A DNA stretch of 64,000 bases, taken from the NCBI GenBank assembly GCA_050014095.1, contig JBEKDZ010000003.1, forward strand, positions 62,001-126,000, given 5' to 3'. The notes beneath the pieces are model-generated. The model ran no database searches. It was not told the DNA's origin and saw only the letters and a list, made by a program, of their open reading frames with translations. Every line of letters starts with the position of its first letter. Position 1 is the first letter of the stretch. The DNA comes from RBG-13-51-18 sp050014095 (GTDB lineage: Bacteria > Chloroflexota > Dehalococcoidia > Dehalococcoidales > RBG-16-60-22). A program made the position numbers and the translations under genes. Shown here in pieces: positions 16,207 to 25,839 of the stretch.

Positions 16207-18657
16207 ATGGTCGTGAAATCAAATATTGAAGAAGCTCTCTTAAAAAAGATCAATAGTTTACAATTGAGCCCGCGTCTCTTTCAACTTAAGGATGCCATGT
16301 TCAGTTCTCCGAGGATAATTTCCGTCGACCGCGCTAGGCTGGCGATGGAGTCATGGAAGGAGACGGAAGGGGAAGATATTGAAATCCGCCGCGCCAAACT
16401 GTTTAAAAAAGTATTAGAAGGTGTTCCTATAGCTATTCATGATTTTGACATCATTGTAGGCAGAGAAACGGAACACCTCATCGGCGCGCCGGCGTTTGTA
16501 GATGAAGTCGGGAATTCCATTGCCGGGCTCTGGAGCGAAGGCGAAAGGCTAAGCAGATGGATGGAATTCTACAAAAAAAAAGCTCAGGAAGAAAAAAACA
16601 TTTTACAAGAATGCTCACGCTTTTTCGAGGGAAAGACTGCGTCTGACCATGTTACAGAAACCTGGAAATCTGTAGTAGGTTCCTGGGCGGATGATATTAC
16701 CGAGGCAAAAGGCGCTGACCCCACCCCAGATTCCGGCTATTTCCCCGGTATCACCTGCCGGGGGATGTGGGAAAAACTTCTTTCTATGGGTATACGCGGC
16801 TTGATAGAGGAAGCCAAAGCTGGAATCCAACGCTTTAAAGAAATGAAAGAGACTGATGTCAACAAGTTCTATTTCTGGCAATCGGCCATCATCGTTTGTG
16901 AGGCAATGATCCAATACGCACGGAGATATGCCGAACTGGCACGACGTAAGGCAGAAAAAGAACCTGACACAGAAAGACGAAAAAAGCTTGTTGAAATTGC
17001 AGATATTTGCGAACGTGTGCCGGAATACCCGGCACAGACGTTTCATGAAGCTCTACAGAGTGTAAACCTTATCATGGTGGGGAGAGGTTTGGAGATGATG
17101 TATCCCGTCCTCATCGGCAGGATTGACCAGTACTTGTGGCCTTATTTAGAAAAAGATATTTACGAAGGACGGCTAACACTGGAAAGGGCCGCGGAGCTTT
17201 TAGGTGCCGCTTTGACCCTTTGGGGTATGAAGGTAGTTATTCCCACTGGTAAGACCCAGCTGGAAACTCATCAATTTAGCTTTTGCATCAACAGCATTAA
17301 CATCGGTGGTGTGGATAGTAGCGGCAAAGACGCCACAAATGCGCTAAGCTATCTCGTCCTGCATATGATAGGTTTGATCAAACTATCATCGCCTACCGTT
17401 TTAATCAACTGGCATTCGCAAACACCACGGTCTTTAATGCTAAAAGCATTAGAAACGAACTATAAAACAAAAGGTGGTATCCCCCTCTTTGAAAACAGCG
17501 ATCATGTCGTTGCGAGTTTTGTGAATGATGGTACGCCTGTAGAAGACGCGCGGAACTGGTACGGCCAGGGCTGTGTAACGCCGATTCTTCCCACAAAAGT
17601 CGATCATAACGGAAGCGAAGGAAAAGGGGCGGTAAACATCGCGCTTTTCTTGGACATTACCCTCCACCGGGGTGTATCGCAAATAACTAAGAAAAAGGTG
17701 GGTATCGATGTCGGTGACCCGCGGAATTATAAAACATTCGATGAGTTATATGAGGCATTCAAGAAACAGGTTAAATATATCGTCAACCGGGTCATGTGGC
17801 TTGGTACGCTGGCCCAGAGTGTAGAGCCTAAGTACCTGCGTTTTCCATATAACTCTGTTATCGTGGGTCCCCTTTGCATGGAGAAGGGCCAGGATATACT
17901 GATTACAGATTCTGACCACAGCTACGGTATCAGCGACCGAGCGATTGTAGATGCCGCAGATTCTCTTATTGCCATTAAAAGGCTGGTATTCGACGAGAAA
18001 AGATTGACCATGGATGAGCTGATGGATGCCCTCGATACCAATTTTGATGGCTTAAGAGGCGAAGAAATTAGACAGATGTGCCTGGCGGCACCCAAGTTCG
18101 GCAACGACATCAATGAGGCGGATTTGATGGTCCGTGATATAGGCAGCTTTTCCGGAAGTGTCATCATGTCATATAAAAACCCGTTCGATGTGCCCTGTAA
18201 AATCTCCCGCGAGGGGTTATCCTGGCATTATTTTGGCGGTTTAGGTGTAGGCGCATTACCTAACGGGCGTAAATCCAAGGAACCGTTAAACGACGGCTCG
18301 ATATCTCCTATGCGGGGAATGGATAAGCTTGGTCCCATCGGTGTAATGAGGTCGGTAATAAAGGCGGGGTTCAAAGAATCTTATGCTTCATGTTTGAATC
18401 AGAAGTTTTCTAGTACTGTTATGCAGAGCCCAGAAAGCCGGGAAAAACTGGCTATCCTAACCGATACTTTCTTCAGAAATGGCGGGCAGCACATCCAATT
18501 TAATATGGTGGATACGGAAGAATTGCTTGATGCCAAAGCACATCCACAAAAGCATCGCGACCTGGTGGTTAGAGTGGGAGGCTTCAGCGCCTACTTTGTT
18601 ATGCTCTCCCCGGAAATCCAAGATGACATCATTTACAGAAGCACGCAAGGTTGCTAG
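16207..18657 (+). CDS. Glycyl radical enzyme of unassigned substrate
   Basis: An 816-residue protein with the PFL-like barrel and the C-terminal glycyl radical domain. The radical motif is VRVGGFSAYF, with Gly792 as the likely radical site. The active-site thiyl cysteine is Cys456 in NWYGQGCVTPILP. In choline lyase, glycerol/diol dehydratase and hydroxyphenylacetate decarboxylase the cysteine lies in GCVE, where the Glu is an acid/base. Here the residue is Thr, so the reaction probably differs from those classes. The start ATG follows a CGGAGG site. It is encoded directly after its activase and before two esterases. Candidates are an aromatic-acid or short-chain-acid decarboxylase, a C-C lyase, or an alkylsuccinate synthase-like enzyme. 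I cannot choose among them. Confidence 0.9.
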   Translation: MVVKSNIEEALLKKINSLQLSPRLFQLKDAMFSSPRIISVDRARLAMESWKETEGEDIEIRRAKLFKKVLEGVPIAIHDFDIIVGRETEHLIGAPAFVDEVGNSIAGLWSEGERLSRWMEFYKKKAQEEKNILQECSRFFEGKTASDHVTETWKSVVGSWADDITEAKGADPTPDSGYFPGITCRGMWEKLLSMGIRGLIEEAKAGIQRFKEMKETDVNKFYFWQSAIIVCEAMIQYARRYAELARRKAEKEPDTERRKKLVEIADICERVPEYPAQTFHEALQSVNLIMVGRGLEMMYPVLIGRIDQYLWPYLEKDIYEGRLTLERAAELLGAALTLWGMKVVIPTGKTQLETHQFSFCINSINIGGVDSSGKDATNALSYLVLHMIGLIKLSSPTVLINWHSQTPRSLMLKALETNYKTKGGIPLFENSDHVVASFVNDGTPVEDARNWYGQGCVTPILPTKVDHNGSEGKGAVNIALFLDITLHRGVSQITKKKVGIDVGDPRNYKTFDELYEAFKKQVKYIVNRVMWLGTLAQSVEPKYLRFPYNSVIVGPLCMEKGQDILITDSDHSYGISDRAIVDAADSLIAIKRLVFDEKRLTMDELMDALDTNFDGLRGEEIRQMCLAAPKFGNDINEADLMVRDIGSFSGSVIMSYKNPFDVPCKISREGLSWHYFGGLGVGALPNGRKSKEPLNDGSISPMRGMDKLGPIGVMRSVIKAGFKESYASCLNQKFSSTVMQSPESREKLAILTDTFFRNGGQHIQFNMVDTEELLDAKAHPQKHRDLVVRVGGFSAYFVMLSPEIQDDIIYRSTQGC

Positions 18658-18762
18658 ATACATATTTTTTTATGAGTGTGTCTTATAAAAAACATTGGTT
18701 AATAGGAGAGTCAAATAAGTGAAAAGGAAAATCCAGTTGTAGCTACAAAATCCGGGAAAATC

Positions 18763-20250
18763 GTGGGGAAGTTTGAAAACGATCTTCATATCTTCAAGGG
18801 TATTCCTTATGCCGCGCCGCCGGTTGGTGAATTGCGTTGGCTGGCACCCCAACCGGTGAAAAAATGGGATGGTATACGTGAAGCTAAGGAATTCGGTGCT
18901 ATTGCCCCACAGACCATAATGCCGATGGGACCTTTTGGTCAGGCGCCCCAGCTGCAATCTGAAAACTGCCTTTTCCTCAATGTCTGGACGCCGGGACTTG
19001 ATAAAGCAAAACGACCGGTGATGGTCTGGATTCATGGCGGCGCATTCACACTTGGTTGCGGCTCTGATCCCCAATATGATACAGGCATATTACCGAAACG
19101 CGGCAATATCGTTATGGTGAGTATCAACTATAGGCTGGGAATGCTCGGGTTTTTAAGACTCAAGGATATTACCGGCGGTAAAATTCCAGCCACCGGCAAT
19201 GAAGGGCTGCTGGATCAGGTTTTAGCGCTCAAATGGGTCAAAGATAATATCGCCACTTTCGGCGGTGACCCCGATAATATCACTCTATTCGGCGAATCAG
19301 CCGGTGGCATGTCTATCGGCAGTCTGATGGCGATGCCTTCAGCCAAGGGACTTTTTCATAAAGGGATTCTTGAAAGCGGCTCCGGTGGCTTTACTATTAC
19401 TTCTGAAGACGCGAATGCTAATGGCCGGCTTTTCCTGGAAATGGCCGGAATCAAGGAAGATGACATTAAGGCGTTGCAGGCGTTTACCCCACCACAACTC
19501 CTAGAAATAGAAAAGAAAATGGTAGCCAGTCGGCTTGGCCGAGGCAAGAACCCTGAAGTAACTGTCGCCGTCCCTGTAATAGATAAAGAAATTATCCCCG
19601 AAGATATCAATAAATCAGTCAGGCAGGGATATTCCAAAGAAATAATAACACTCGTTGGCACCAATCTTAATGAGTGGAAGTTGTTTACAATGATGGAACC
19701 GGGCTTCGACCAAATTGATGAAGCCGGGGTGCTTATTCGGCTTAGCCACGTAATGTCTATAGATGCAGCTAAGGCGCTGGTCTCGGCATATCGTCAGGCT
19801 CGCACCAAACGCGGCGAACCTGCCACTCCCGCCGAGATATTTACGGCTATCTTTGGCGACTTAATGTTCCGGATGCCGGGGGTTAGACTCGCTGAAGCAC
19901 AGCAGGCTAACCAACAGGCCGCATATAGCTATTATCTATTCACCTGGAAATCACCTGCCATGGGTGGCGTGCTGGGGGCCTGTCATGGCTTGGAAATCGG
20001 CTTCGTCTTCGGCAGTTATAACGACATGTTTTGCGGCAGCGGGCCGGAGGCAGATAAACTGGCTAAATGCATGCAGGATGCTTGGCTGGCTTTTGCCCAT
20101 ACCGGCGATCCATCCTGTGAAAGTATCGGTAAATGGCCCGTTTATGGCAGTAAACGGATGACAATGATTCTCGATAAAAATGCCCACGTTGAGGCAGCGC
20201 CGTATGAAGAAGAACGCCAGGCCTGGGATAAAACCGATGTATTCAGCTAG
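18763..20250 (+). CDS. Type B carboxylesterase
   Basis: A serine hydrolase of the carboxylesterase/cholinesterase family. The nucleophile is in FGESAGGMSIG (Ser179 counted from 18763), the oxyanion hole in WIHGGAF, the acid in GTNLNEW and the histidine in GACHGLEIGFVFG. No signal peptide is seen. The first conventional start is GTG 18763, but the frame is open upstream. There an AGGAGAG site is followed seven bases later by ATA at 18715, giving SEKENPVVATKSGKIVGKF, which matches the normal N-terminus of the family. The true start may therefore be the rare ATA, or an ATG lost by mutation. It probably releases an acid from an ester for the radical enzyme or CoA pathway (inference). Confidence 0.88.
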   Translation: MGKFENDLHIFKGIPYAAPPVGELRWLAPQPVKKWDGIREAKEFGAIAPQTIMPMGPFGQAPQLQSENCLFLNVWTPGLDKAKRPVMVWIHGGAFTLGCGSDPQYDTGILPKRGNIVMVSINYRLGMLGFLRLKDITGGKIPATGNEGLLDQVLALKWVKDNIATFGGDPDNITLFGESAGGMSIGSLMAMPSAKGLFHKGILESGSGGFTITSEDANANGRLFLEMAGIKEDDIKALQAFTPPQLLEIEKKMVASRLGRGKNPEVTVAVPVIDKEIIPEDINKSVRQGYSKEIITLVGTNLNEWKLFTMMEPGFDQIDEAGVLIRLSHVMSIDAAKALVSAYRQARTKRGEPATPAEIFTAIFGDLMFRMPGVRLAEAQQANQQAAYSYYLFTWKSPAMGGVLGACHGLEIGFVFGSYNDMFCGSGPEADKLAKCMQDAWLAFAHTGDPSCESIGKWPVYGSKRMTMILDKNAHVEAAPYEEERQAWDKTDVFS

Positions 20251-20302
20251 AACTCATTTCCCCGGCAATAAATAACTATTCAGGTAATAGGAGGTTATTA
20301 AC

Positions 20303-21961
20303 ATGAAAAGAAAAAACCTTTTTAAATTGATTGGCAGCGTCTGTTTATCTATTATTTTGGTAGCTCTACTATTTGCAGAGGCTTGTAGCGGACCAGCAAG
20401 TCCCACGGATACAACGTGTCCAACGTGCCCAACGGGTATAACGGGTACACCGAATCAACAGGAGACGCAAGAACCATCCGCATCAACTAATCCAAGCCCG
20501 GAGGTTACATCATCTACCACTAATGATTTCATACATAACTTCAAACAACCGGATGTAACTCTAACTTCTGCCACTATGGTAGCCGCTACCGAAACCGTAC
20601 CTGAACACTTCGATGTCAGAGGGAAGGTGTCTTCTAATATCGGTTTTGCGGTCGAGCTTCCTACCTACTGGAATGGTAAGTTCTACATGGTAGGTAATGG
20701 TGTTTTTGCCGGCAACATTGAATATACCACCATGGAAAAGGGCTTAAGCATGGGTTATGCGACGGCATCCACGGATACGGGTCATGATGCAAGAATTGAC
20801 CCGTTTGGATCGCTTGGGGCATCTTTTGCTTATAACAACCAGCAAGGAGAAATCGATTACGGCTACCGTGCGGTTCATCTGACTGCAGTGACGGCCAAGG
20901 AAATCATAAAAGCCTATTACGGTAATCCGCCTAGTTATTCCTACTTTGTTAGCTGCTCAACTGGCGGACGGCAAGGTTTGATGGAAGCACAACGGTACCC
21001 GTTGGATTTTAACGGAATCGTTGTGGGGGATCCTGTGCTCAATTTCACTGGGATAGCGATGTGGAGTATATGGAATGCATTGGCATTATCGGGTAATAGC
21101 AGTATATCAGCTGACAAGCTCAAAATACTGGCGGATACAATCTACGAAAAGTGCGACGGTGTAGATGGGCTCGTGGATGGTCTCATCAATGACCCCAGCA
21201 AATGCACCTTTGACCCCACCACGGACCTCTTACCAGGCAGTTTCACACTTGCCCAGGTGGAAGCTTTAAAAAAAATATACGGTGGCATAAAAAACTCTAA
21301 GGGTGAATTACTCTTCCCGGGCGCACCCATTGGCGCCGAGGTATTTGCAGGCGGGATTAGTGGCTGGGCTATGTGGGTGATTGGTTTTGGCGGACCTAGC
21401 CTGCAGCTCATGATTGGCGACAGTTTTATGAAGTATATAGCTTTCGAAGTAGACCCTGGCCCTGGCTATGACTGGAAAACTTTCAATTTTGACACCGACC
21501 CCACCAAAATGGCATACATATCATCAATCATTGATGCTACTAACCCGGATTTATCGGAGTTTAAGGCTCACGGTGGCAAGATAATTCATTATCACGGATG
21601 GGCCGACATGGCACTTAACCCCTTCATGTCAGTTAATTATTATGAGTCTGTCCTTAACTTTATGGGTGTTGACAAGACAATGGATTTTTACAGGCTGTAC
21701 ATGGTTCCAGGTATGTTTCATTGTGGGGGTGGAGCTGGGTGTGACAATGTCGATTGGTTTACACCTCTGGTAAGCTGGGTGGAAGATAGTATCGCGCCTG
21801 AAGGACTTATTGGCTCGCATATTGAGGGCGTTAAAGTTGTCAGGACTCGCCCGCTTTATCCTTATCCTCAGGTAGCTGTATATACTGGCAATGGAAGTAT
21901 CGACGATGTTGCTAGTTTTACTTCCAGTGCTAATTTAAGTTGCAGTGTATGTAATAAGTAA
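20303..21961 (+). CDS. Tannase/feruloyl esterase family lipoprotein
   Basis: A 552-residue secreted esterase. A signal peptide ends in a lipobox (FAEACSG), followed by a Thr/Pro/Ser-rich linker of about 50 residues with two TCPTCPT-like repeats. The catalytic CS-D-HC pattern of the tannase family is visible: SCSTGGRQGL (Cys218, Ser219), Asp in HGWADMALNP, and His-Cys in GMFHCGGGAGC. AGGAGG precedes the ATG. Family members hydrolyse gallate, ferulate, cinnamate or terephthalate monoesters. Being surface anchored, it would release aromatic acids outside the cell, which fits a transport and anaerobic aromatic metabolism role. It is the last gene of the operon. Confidence 0.88.
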   Translation: MKRKNLFKLIGSVCLSIILVALLFAEACSGPASPTDTTCPTCPTGITGTPNQQETQEPSASTNPSPEVTSSTTNDFIHNFKQPDVTLTSATMVAATETVPEHFDVRGKVSSNIGFAVELPTYWNGKFYMVGNGVFAGNIEYTTMEKGLSMGYATASTDTGHDARIDPFGSLGASFAYNNQQGEIDYGYRAVHLTAVTAKEIIKAYYGNPPSYSYFVSCSTGGRQGLMEAQRYPLDFNGIVVGDPVLNFTGIAMWSIWNALALSGNSSISADKLKILADTIYEKCDGVDGLVDGLINDPSKCTFDPTTDLLPGSFTLAQVEALKKIYGGIKNSKGELLFPGAPIGAEVFAGGISGWAMWVIGFGGPSLQLMIGDSFMKYIAFEVDPGPGYDWKTFNFDTDPTKMAYISSIIDATNPDLSEFKAHGGKIIHYHGWADMALNPFMSVNYYESVLNFMGVDKTMDFYRLYMVPGMFHCGGGAGCDNVDWFTPLVSWVEDSIAPEGLIGSHIEGVKVVRTRPLYPYPQVAVYTGNGSIDDVASFTSSANLSCSVCNK

Positions 21962-22056
21962 TTACCTGCAACTACGAAGCCTATTTCGGCTGTTTTGTAT
22001 GGGGTAAGCCTTTGCCACTGGATAAAAAGGAAGGAGATTGCTTTTCGATAGTTCAT

Positions 22057-23685
22057 TTAGAGCTTAAAAATGCCGTAAGAAACTCCATCCAAATTAATCT
22101 GGATGTCGTCTCCTTCTACGCAAGCCTTCACTCCATGACATATTTGAGATGTCAGATTACCTGATTTTATTCCGTTTATCCGGATTTGAGACAGTTCGGC
22201 AGATGGGTTCAGCACGATGAGGAATCGCTCGCTGCCGGATTGGCGTAAATAGGCGAAATGACGGTCGTTGTTTTTGACCGGCAAAGGAATTAAGTCACCG
22301 ACGGCTTGAAGAGCAGGTGAACTTTGCCTCAAGGCAATTAGTTTGCGGACGTGATTTAGCAGCGACCCCGAATCGCTGGTCTGCTTCTTGACCGTCGGAC
22401 GATTCTTGCGTGGATCCAACGGAAGATAAAGCTGGTCTTTGTCAGCAGTAGAAAAACCGGCGTTAGGCCCGTCGTCCCATTGCATGGGAGTACGAGTGCC
22501 TGTGCGCACGTAGCCCCCTTCCTTCGACAGCATTCCGGTAATATAACGCATGCCTATCTCGTCTCCGTAGTAGATAAAAGGCACGCCAGGCCAAGTAAGT
22601 AAAAAGGTGAAAATGACTTTTAAATCCCTGACTGTCCTGCCATCCGCACAAGGTCTTTTTACATCATGATTGGCGCTGGGGACAGATATTAAACCTTTGC
22701 CTTGTACTTTATTGGCTTGTTCTAAATAAACTTTTAGAAAATTCCTAATGTCCCCACCGCCATACCGGCGAAAGAAGCTATTCTCGTTGAGCATGAGGTC
22801 GGCGTAACCCTTTACTCCGATGTGCATCATAAAATCGATATTAAAGCCGGCGGCAATCGATTCCTCCGGATTACCCCATTCGGCAATTAATACCACGTCG
22901 GGATAGAATGAGCGTACTTTTTGCCCGATGTCCTTCCATAATTTAATAGTCTCTTTATGGCCCGGATCTAATTTCACAAGCGAAAAAGCCATATCTACAC
23001 GAAACCCATCTACCCCATGGCTAAGCCAAAAAGTCATTATTTTAATCAATTCTTTGCGGGTTTCAAGAGGCCCAGGCGCATCAACTGATTGTTGCCACGG
23101 TTGGTCCGCTGCCGGTTTGGCGAATCCATAATTCAAAGCCGGCTGGAAATAAAAAAAATTAGTAACAAAATCGCCTTCTCTTTGACAATAACCCCGTATG
23201 AAGGAAAGTGGTAGATTGGCGTTAGATGTCCTTGAAGATGTCCAGATATAACGGTCAGAATATTTATTTCGCTTAGGGCGGCAGGAAGCCCTAAACCAGG
23301 GGTGGTCGATGGAAGTATGGCCTGCCACCAGGTCCAGGCAGACTTTAATCCCCCGTCGGTGAGCTTCCCGACAGAGTCGATAGAGGTCCCGGTTGGTTCC
23401 ATAACGTGGCGCGATTCGGTAATAATCCGATACATCATAACCGGCATCCTGGAAAGGAGAAACAAAACACGGATTAAGCCATATCGCGTTGATGCCCATC
23501 CATTGTAGATAATCCAGTTTTTGAATTATCCCCGGGATGTCGCCGATGCCGTCTCCGTTGGTATCGTAAAAACTCTGCGGATAAATCTGGTAAAAGACGG
23601 CTTGATTAAGCCAGGAGGGATTATTATGCCCGGTTTTCATCGACGAGAAAGCCAGTGCCTGCCTCTTATCTTTATCGTTACTCAC
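22057..23685 (-). CDS. GH13 alpha-glucosidase-type glycoside hydrolase
   Basis: An alpha-amylase-family enzyme. Family regions are DLVAGHTSIDHPWF (region I), GFRVDMAF with the nucleophile Asp (II), VLIAEWGNPE with the acid Glu (III) and SANHDVKRP (IV). The QIYPQSFYDTNGDGIGDIPG start and domain size fit oligo-1,6-glucosidase, trehalose synthase or sucrose hydrolase types. There is no signal peptide, so it acts on sugars inside the cell. The frame is open to an ATG at 23712, but that lies upstream of the predicted transcription start. GTG 23685 falls exactly at the predicted +1, suggesting a leaderless start, and ATG 23640 is the next alternative. The divergent ROK kinase would phosphorylate the released hexose. 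Confidence 0.87.
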   Translation of the reverse strand: MSNDKDKRQALAFSSMKTGHNNPSWLNQAVFYQIYPQSFYDTNGDGIGDIPGIIQKLDYLQWMGINAIWLNPCFVSPFQDAGYDVSDYYRIAPRYGTNRDLYRLCREAHRRGIKVCLDLVAGHTSIDHPWFRASCRPKRNKYSDRYIWTSSRTSNANLPLSFIRGYCQREGDFVTNFFYFQPALNYGFAKPAADQPWQQSVDAPGPLETRKELIKIMTFWLSHGVDGFRVDMAFSLVKLDPGHKETIKLWKDIGQKVRSFYPDVVLIAEWGNPEESIAAGFNIDFMMHIGVKGYADLMLNENSFFRRYGGGDIRNFLKVYLEQANKVQGKGLISVPSANHDVKRPCADGRTVRDLKVIFTFLLTWPGVPFIYYGDEIGMRYITGMLSKEGGYVRTGTRTPMQWDDGPNAGFSTADKDQLYLPLDPRKNRPTVKKQTSDSGSLLNHVRKLIALRQSSPALQAVGDLIPLPVKNNDRHFAYLRQSGSERFLIVLNPSAELSQIRINGIKSGNLTSQICHGVKACVEGDDIQINLDGVSYGIFKL

Positions 23686-23692
23686 AAAATAG

Positions 23693-23744
23693 ATATTACT
23701 TGTGGGTCTCACGTGTTGTCAAGGGACTCTTTATTGGCTACAAT
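23693..23744. promoter_or_regulatory. Overlapping divergent promoters for the GH13 and ROK genes
   Basis: Minus strand: TTGACA (23722-23717), an 18-base spacer and TAATAT (23698-23693). Plus strand: TTGTCA (23716-23721), a 17-base spacer and TACAAT (23739-23744). The two -35 hexamers share five bases, so the two polymerases cannot occupy both at once and the genes are probably co-regulated. An ACGTG-centred dyad lies just beside them. Confidence 0.6.
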
Positions 23745-23795
23745 TCAGTAGTAGTTCAGTTAACGGACATATTGTAAACTAGATTGAGCTTTGGT

Positions 23796-24776
23796 ATGAA
23801 ACAGACATCAGCCAAAATATATGGCGGAATCGAAGCCGGCGGTACCAAGTTTATTTGTGCCGTCGGTACAAGCCCAACCGACTTGACTATCAAACGCATT
23901 GAAACTACTACCCCTCAAAAGACCCTTAATGAAGTCATCAAGTTTTTCAAACCCTATACCGCCGAAGAAACCGGCAGGCGTTTGGCGGCGATAGGTATAG
24001 CATCCTTTGGCCCTCTTGAGCTTAATCAGGAATCCTCAAAATATGGGTACATTACTAACACGCCCAAACCCGGCTGGACGAATGTTAACCTGGCCGGCAT
24101 TATACAAGATGCCCTCGATATACCGGTAGTTATCGATACCGATGTAAACGGTGCCGCTTTAGGCGAACAGGAATGGGGTGCGGCTCAAGGTCTTAATACA
24201 TTCATCTACGTTACCCTGGGGACAGGAATAGGCGGTGGAGGCATTATAAACGGGGATTTAATGCACGGACTTGTCCACCCTGAAATGGGACATATCCGAA
24301 TTCCGCGCGATAATAACGATAAACCGGGCTTTAAAGGCTCATGCAAATTCCATAAATGCGACCTCCGTAATAACCCAAGTTTTGGTTGTTGGGAAGGCTT
24401 AGCTTCCGGAGCATCCATGCAACAACGATGGGGAAAACCTCCCGAAGAAATCCTAGAAAACGATAAAGATTATAATCGCGCTTGGAATCTTGAAGCTAAC
24501 TACATTGCTATGGGGATGTATAATTTGATATGCACTCTATCGCCTCAACGGATTATATTGGGCGGTGGCATCATGAATCACCACAATTTATTGGAAAAAG
24601 TACAGAGAAAAGTTGAGAAACTACTGAATAAATACATTCCTGCTTTGGACTCATTGGAAAAGATTAGCAACTATTTAGTTCGCCCGGCTCTCGTGAATGC
24701 AAAGTCCAATATCTCTTTATCCGGGGTTCTTGGCGCCATTGTTTTAGCCAAACGGATGTGCTTAGTAAATGATTAG
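23796..24776 (+). CDS. ROK-family sugar kinase, fructokinase type
   Basis: About 326 residues from ATG 23796; TTG 23784 is an alternative start. The ATP-binding segment YGGIEAGGTKFICAVGT is at the N-terminus. The sugar-binding DTDVNGAALGEQEWG is near residue 125, and the ROK signature and zinc site include HPEMGHIRIPR, GSCKFHKCDLRNNPSFGCWEG. IEAGGTKF with HPEMGH is characteristic of ROK fructokinases (EC 2.7.1.4) rather than glucokinases. Expressed divergently from a GH13 glucosidase, it suggests sucrose or a related fructoside as the joint substrate (inference). Confidence 0.87.
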   Translation: MKQTSAKIYGGIEAGGTKFICAVGTSPTDLTIKRIETTTPQKTLNEVIKFFKPYTAEETGRRLAAIGIASFGPLELNQESSKYGYITNTPKPGWTNVNLAGIIQDALDIPVVIDTDVNGAALGEQEWGAAQGLNTFIYVTLGTGIGGGGIINGDLMHGLVHPEMGHIRIPRDNNDKPGFKGSCKFHKCDLRNNPSFGCWEGLASGASMQQRWGKPPEEILENDKDYNRAWNLEANYIAMGMYNLICTLSPQRIILGGGIMNHHNLLEKVQRKVEKLLNKYIPALDSLEKISNYLVRPALVNAKSNISLSGVLGAIVLAKRMCLVND

Positions 24777-24884
24777 CGGCTGTCATAAAACATTGCGATA
24801 TACATACTCAATTAGTTATTCCCGACCAGATGCGAATGCGCAAAATTTAGTTCTATAAAATTACTTATTCTGGGGGTTATAAAA

Positions 24885-25691
24885 ATGGATGTAAGAGAAA
24901 TAATCGAAATCATCCTGGCGTTAAACGGCGGAAGGAAATTTGAAAAAACATGCGACCAACTAATCGAAGGGAACTGGGAGCATCAAGTCACCGGTGTTGT
25001 TACAACGTTTATGGCCACTGTTGATGTGATTCGCCGGACAATTGAAATGGGCTGCAACCTGATCATCACCCATGAACCAACTTATTTTACCGGTTCGGAT
25101 GATATACAATGGGTGAAAAATGATCCGGTTTATCAACGGAAAAAAACTTTGATTGACGATAACAAGATATCAATCTGGCGATATCATGATCACATGCATA
25201 GTGGCAATGAAGACCTTATTTATGCCGGATTATTAAAAGACTTGGGATGGACAAATTATCGAAACACAGAATTCCCATTGCCACATTGTTACTCGATTCC
25301 TACTACAACAGTTACTGCTTTGGTTGGCTTTTTAAAGAAGACACTCGGTATGAAGGTTATTCAGGTCGTCGGCGACCTAGAAACGAAATGCAGCCAGGTT
25401 GGCATATTGGTTGGCGGCGGAAGCCTTGGTCTTGGCCATGAAGAAATGCCAGCCAAGTTGATGAACGATCAACAACTAGATGTCATGATCTGTGGCGAAA
25501 TCACCGAATGGACATTAAGCGCTTACGTTCGTGATGCTGCAGCTTTGGGCTTCAAGAAAGCTATGATTGTTATCGGGCATGAACGAAGCGAGGAACCTGG
25601 AATGAAAGAGCTGGCTAACCGCCTACAGCCACTTCTTAAAGAAATTCCGGTCCATTTCTTAGATGCCGGAGAGCCATTTATTTATCTATAA
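24885..25691 (+). CDS. Nif3-like dinuclear metal centre protein
   Basis: A 268-residue protein of the NIF3/DUF34 family, which forms hexamers with a di-metal site. Conserved ligands include the His in LIITHEPTYF near residue 65, HDHMHSGNED near residue 103, and the late HERSEEPG near residue 230. The family fold is complete. Its biochemical function is not settled; roles in metal handling and in GTP cyclohydrolase-like chemistry have been discussed. It is on the same strand as the ROK kinase with about 110 bases between. It ends 22 bases before the 55-bp repeat that bounds the next cassette. Confidence 0.85.
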   Translation: MDVREIIEIILALNGGRKFEKTCDQLIEGNWEHQVTGVVTTFMATVDVIRRTIEMGCNLIITHEPTYFTGSDDIQWVKNDPVYQRKKTLIDDNKISIWRYHDHMHSGNEDLIYAGLLKDLGWTNYRNTEFPLPHCYSIPTTTVTALVGFLKKTLGMKVIQVVGDLETKCSQVGILVGGGSLGLGHEEMPAKLMNDQQLDVMICGEITEWTLSAYVRDAAALGFKKAMIVIGHERSEEPGMKELANRLQPLLKEIPVHFLDAGEPFIYL

Positions 25692-25713
25692 AATTTACTA
25701 AATATTTAAATCT

Positions 25714-25784
25714 TGGTGGAGACGGGGGAGGGTCGAACTCCCCGTGAAACACGATATATCGTTAACTGGCTTAGTGGGTTTGTT
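25714..25784 (-). repeat. ssrA 3'-end-like repeat, copy 4 (longest)
   Basis: The best-preserved copy. On the minus strand it ends with a T-arm of GGGGAG, loop TTCGACC and CTCCCC (6 bp perfect), then an acceptor-like strand and CCACCA. Upstream of the T-arm it has a further segment containing CTAAGCC, similar to the CUAAGC region near the 3' end of tmRNA. Bases 25730-25784 are identical over 55 bp to 26736-26790. Confidence 0.75.
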
Positions 25785-25839
25785 CCTGTAGCTGTCCTTT
25801 CATAATTGATTATTCTCGCTTCTTACAACACCCTTCCTG

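Noticed and set aside
25714..25784. A complete tRNA or tmRNA gene at a repeat
   Set aside because: Only the 3' part (T-arm, acceptor strand and some upstream bases) is present. No 5' acceptor half, D-arm, anticodon arm or tag frame lies within a reasonable distance at any copy.
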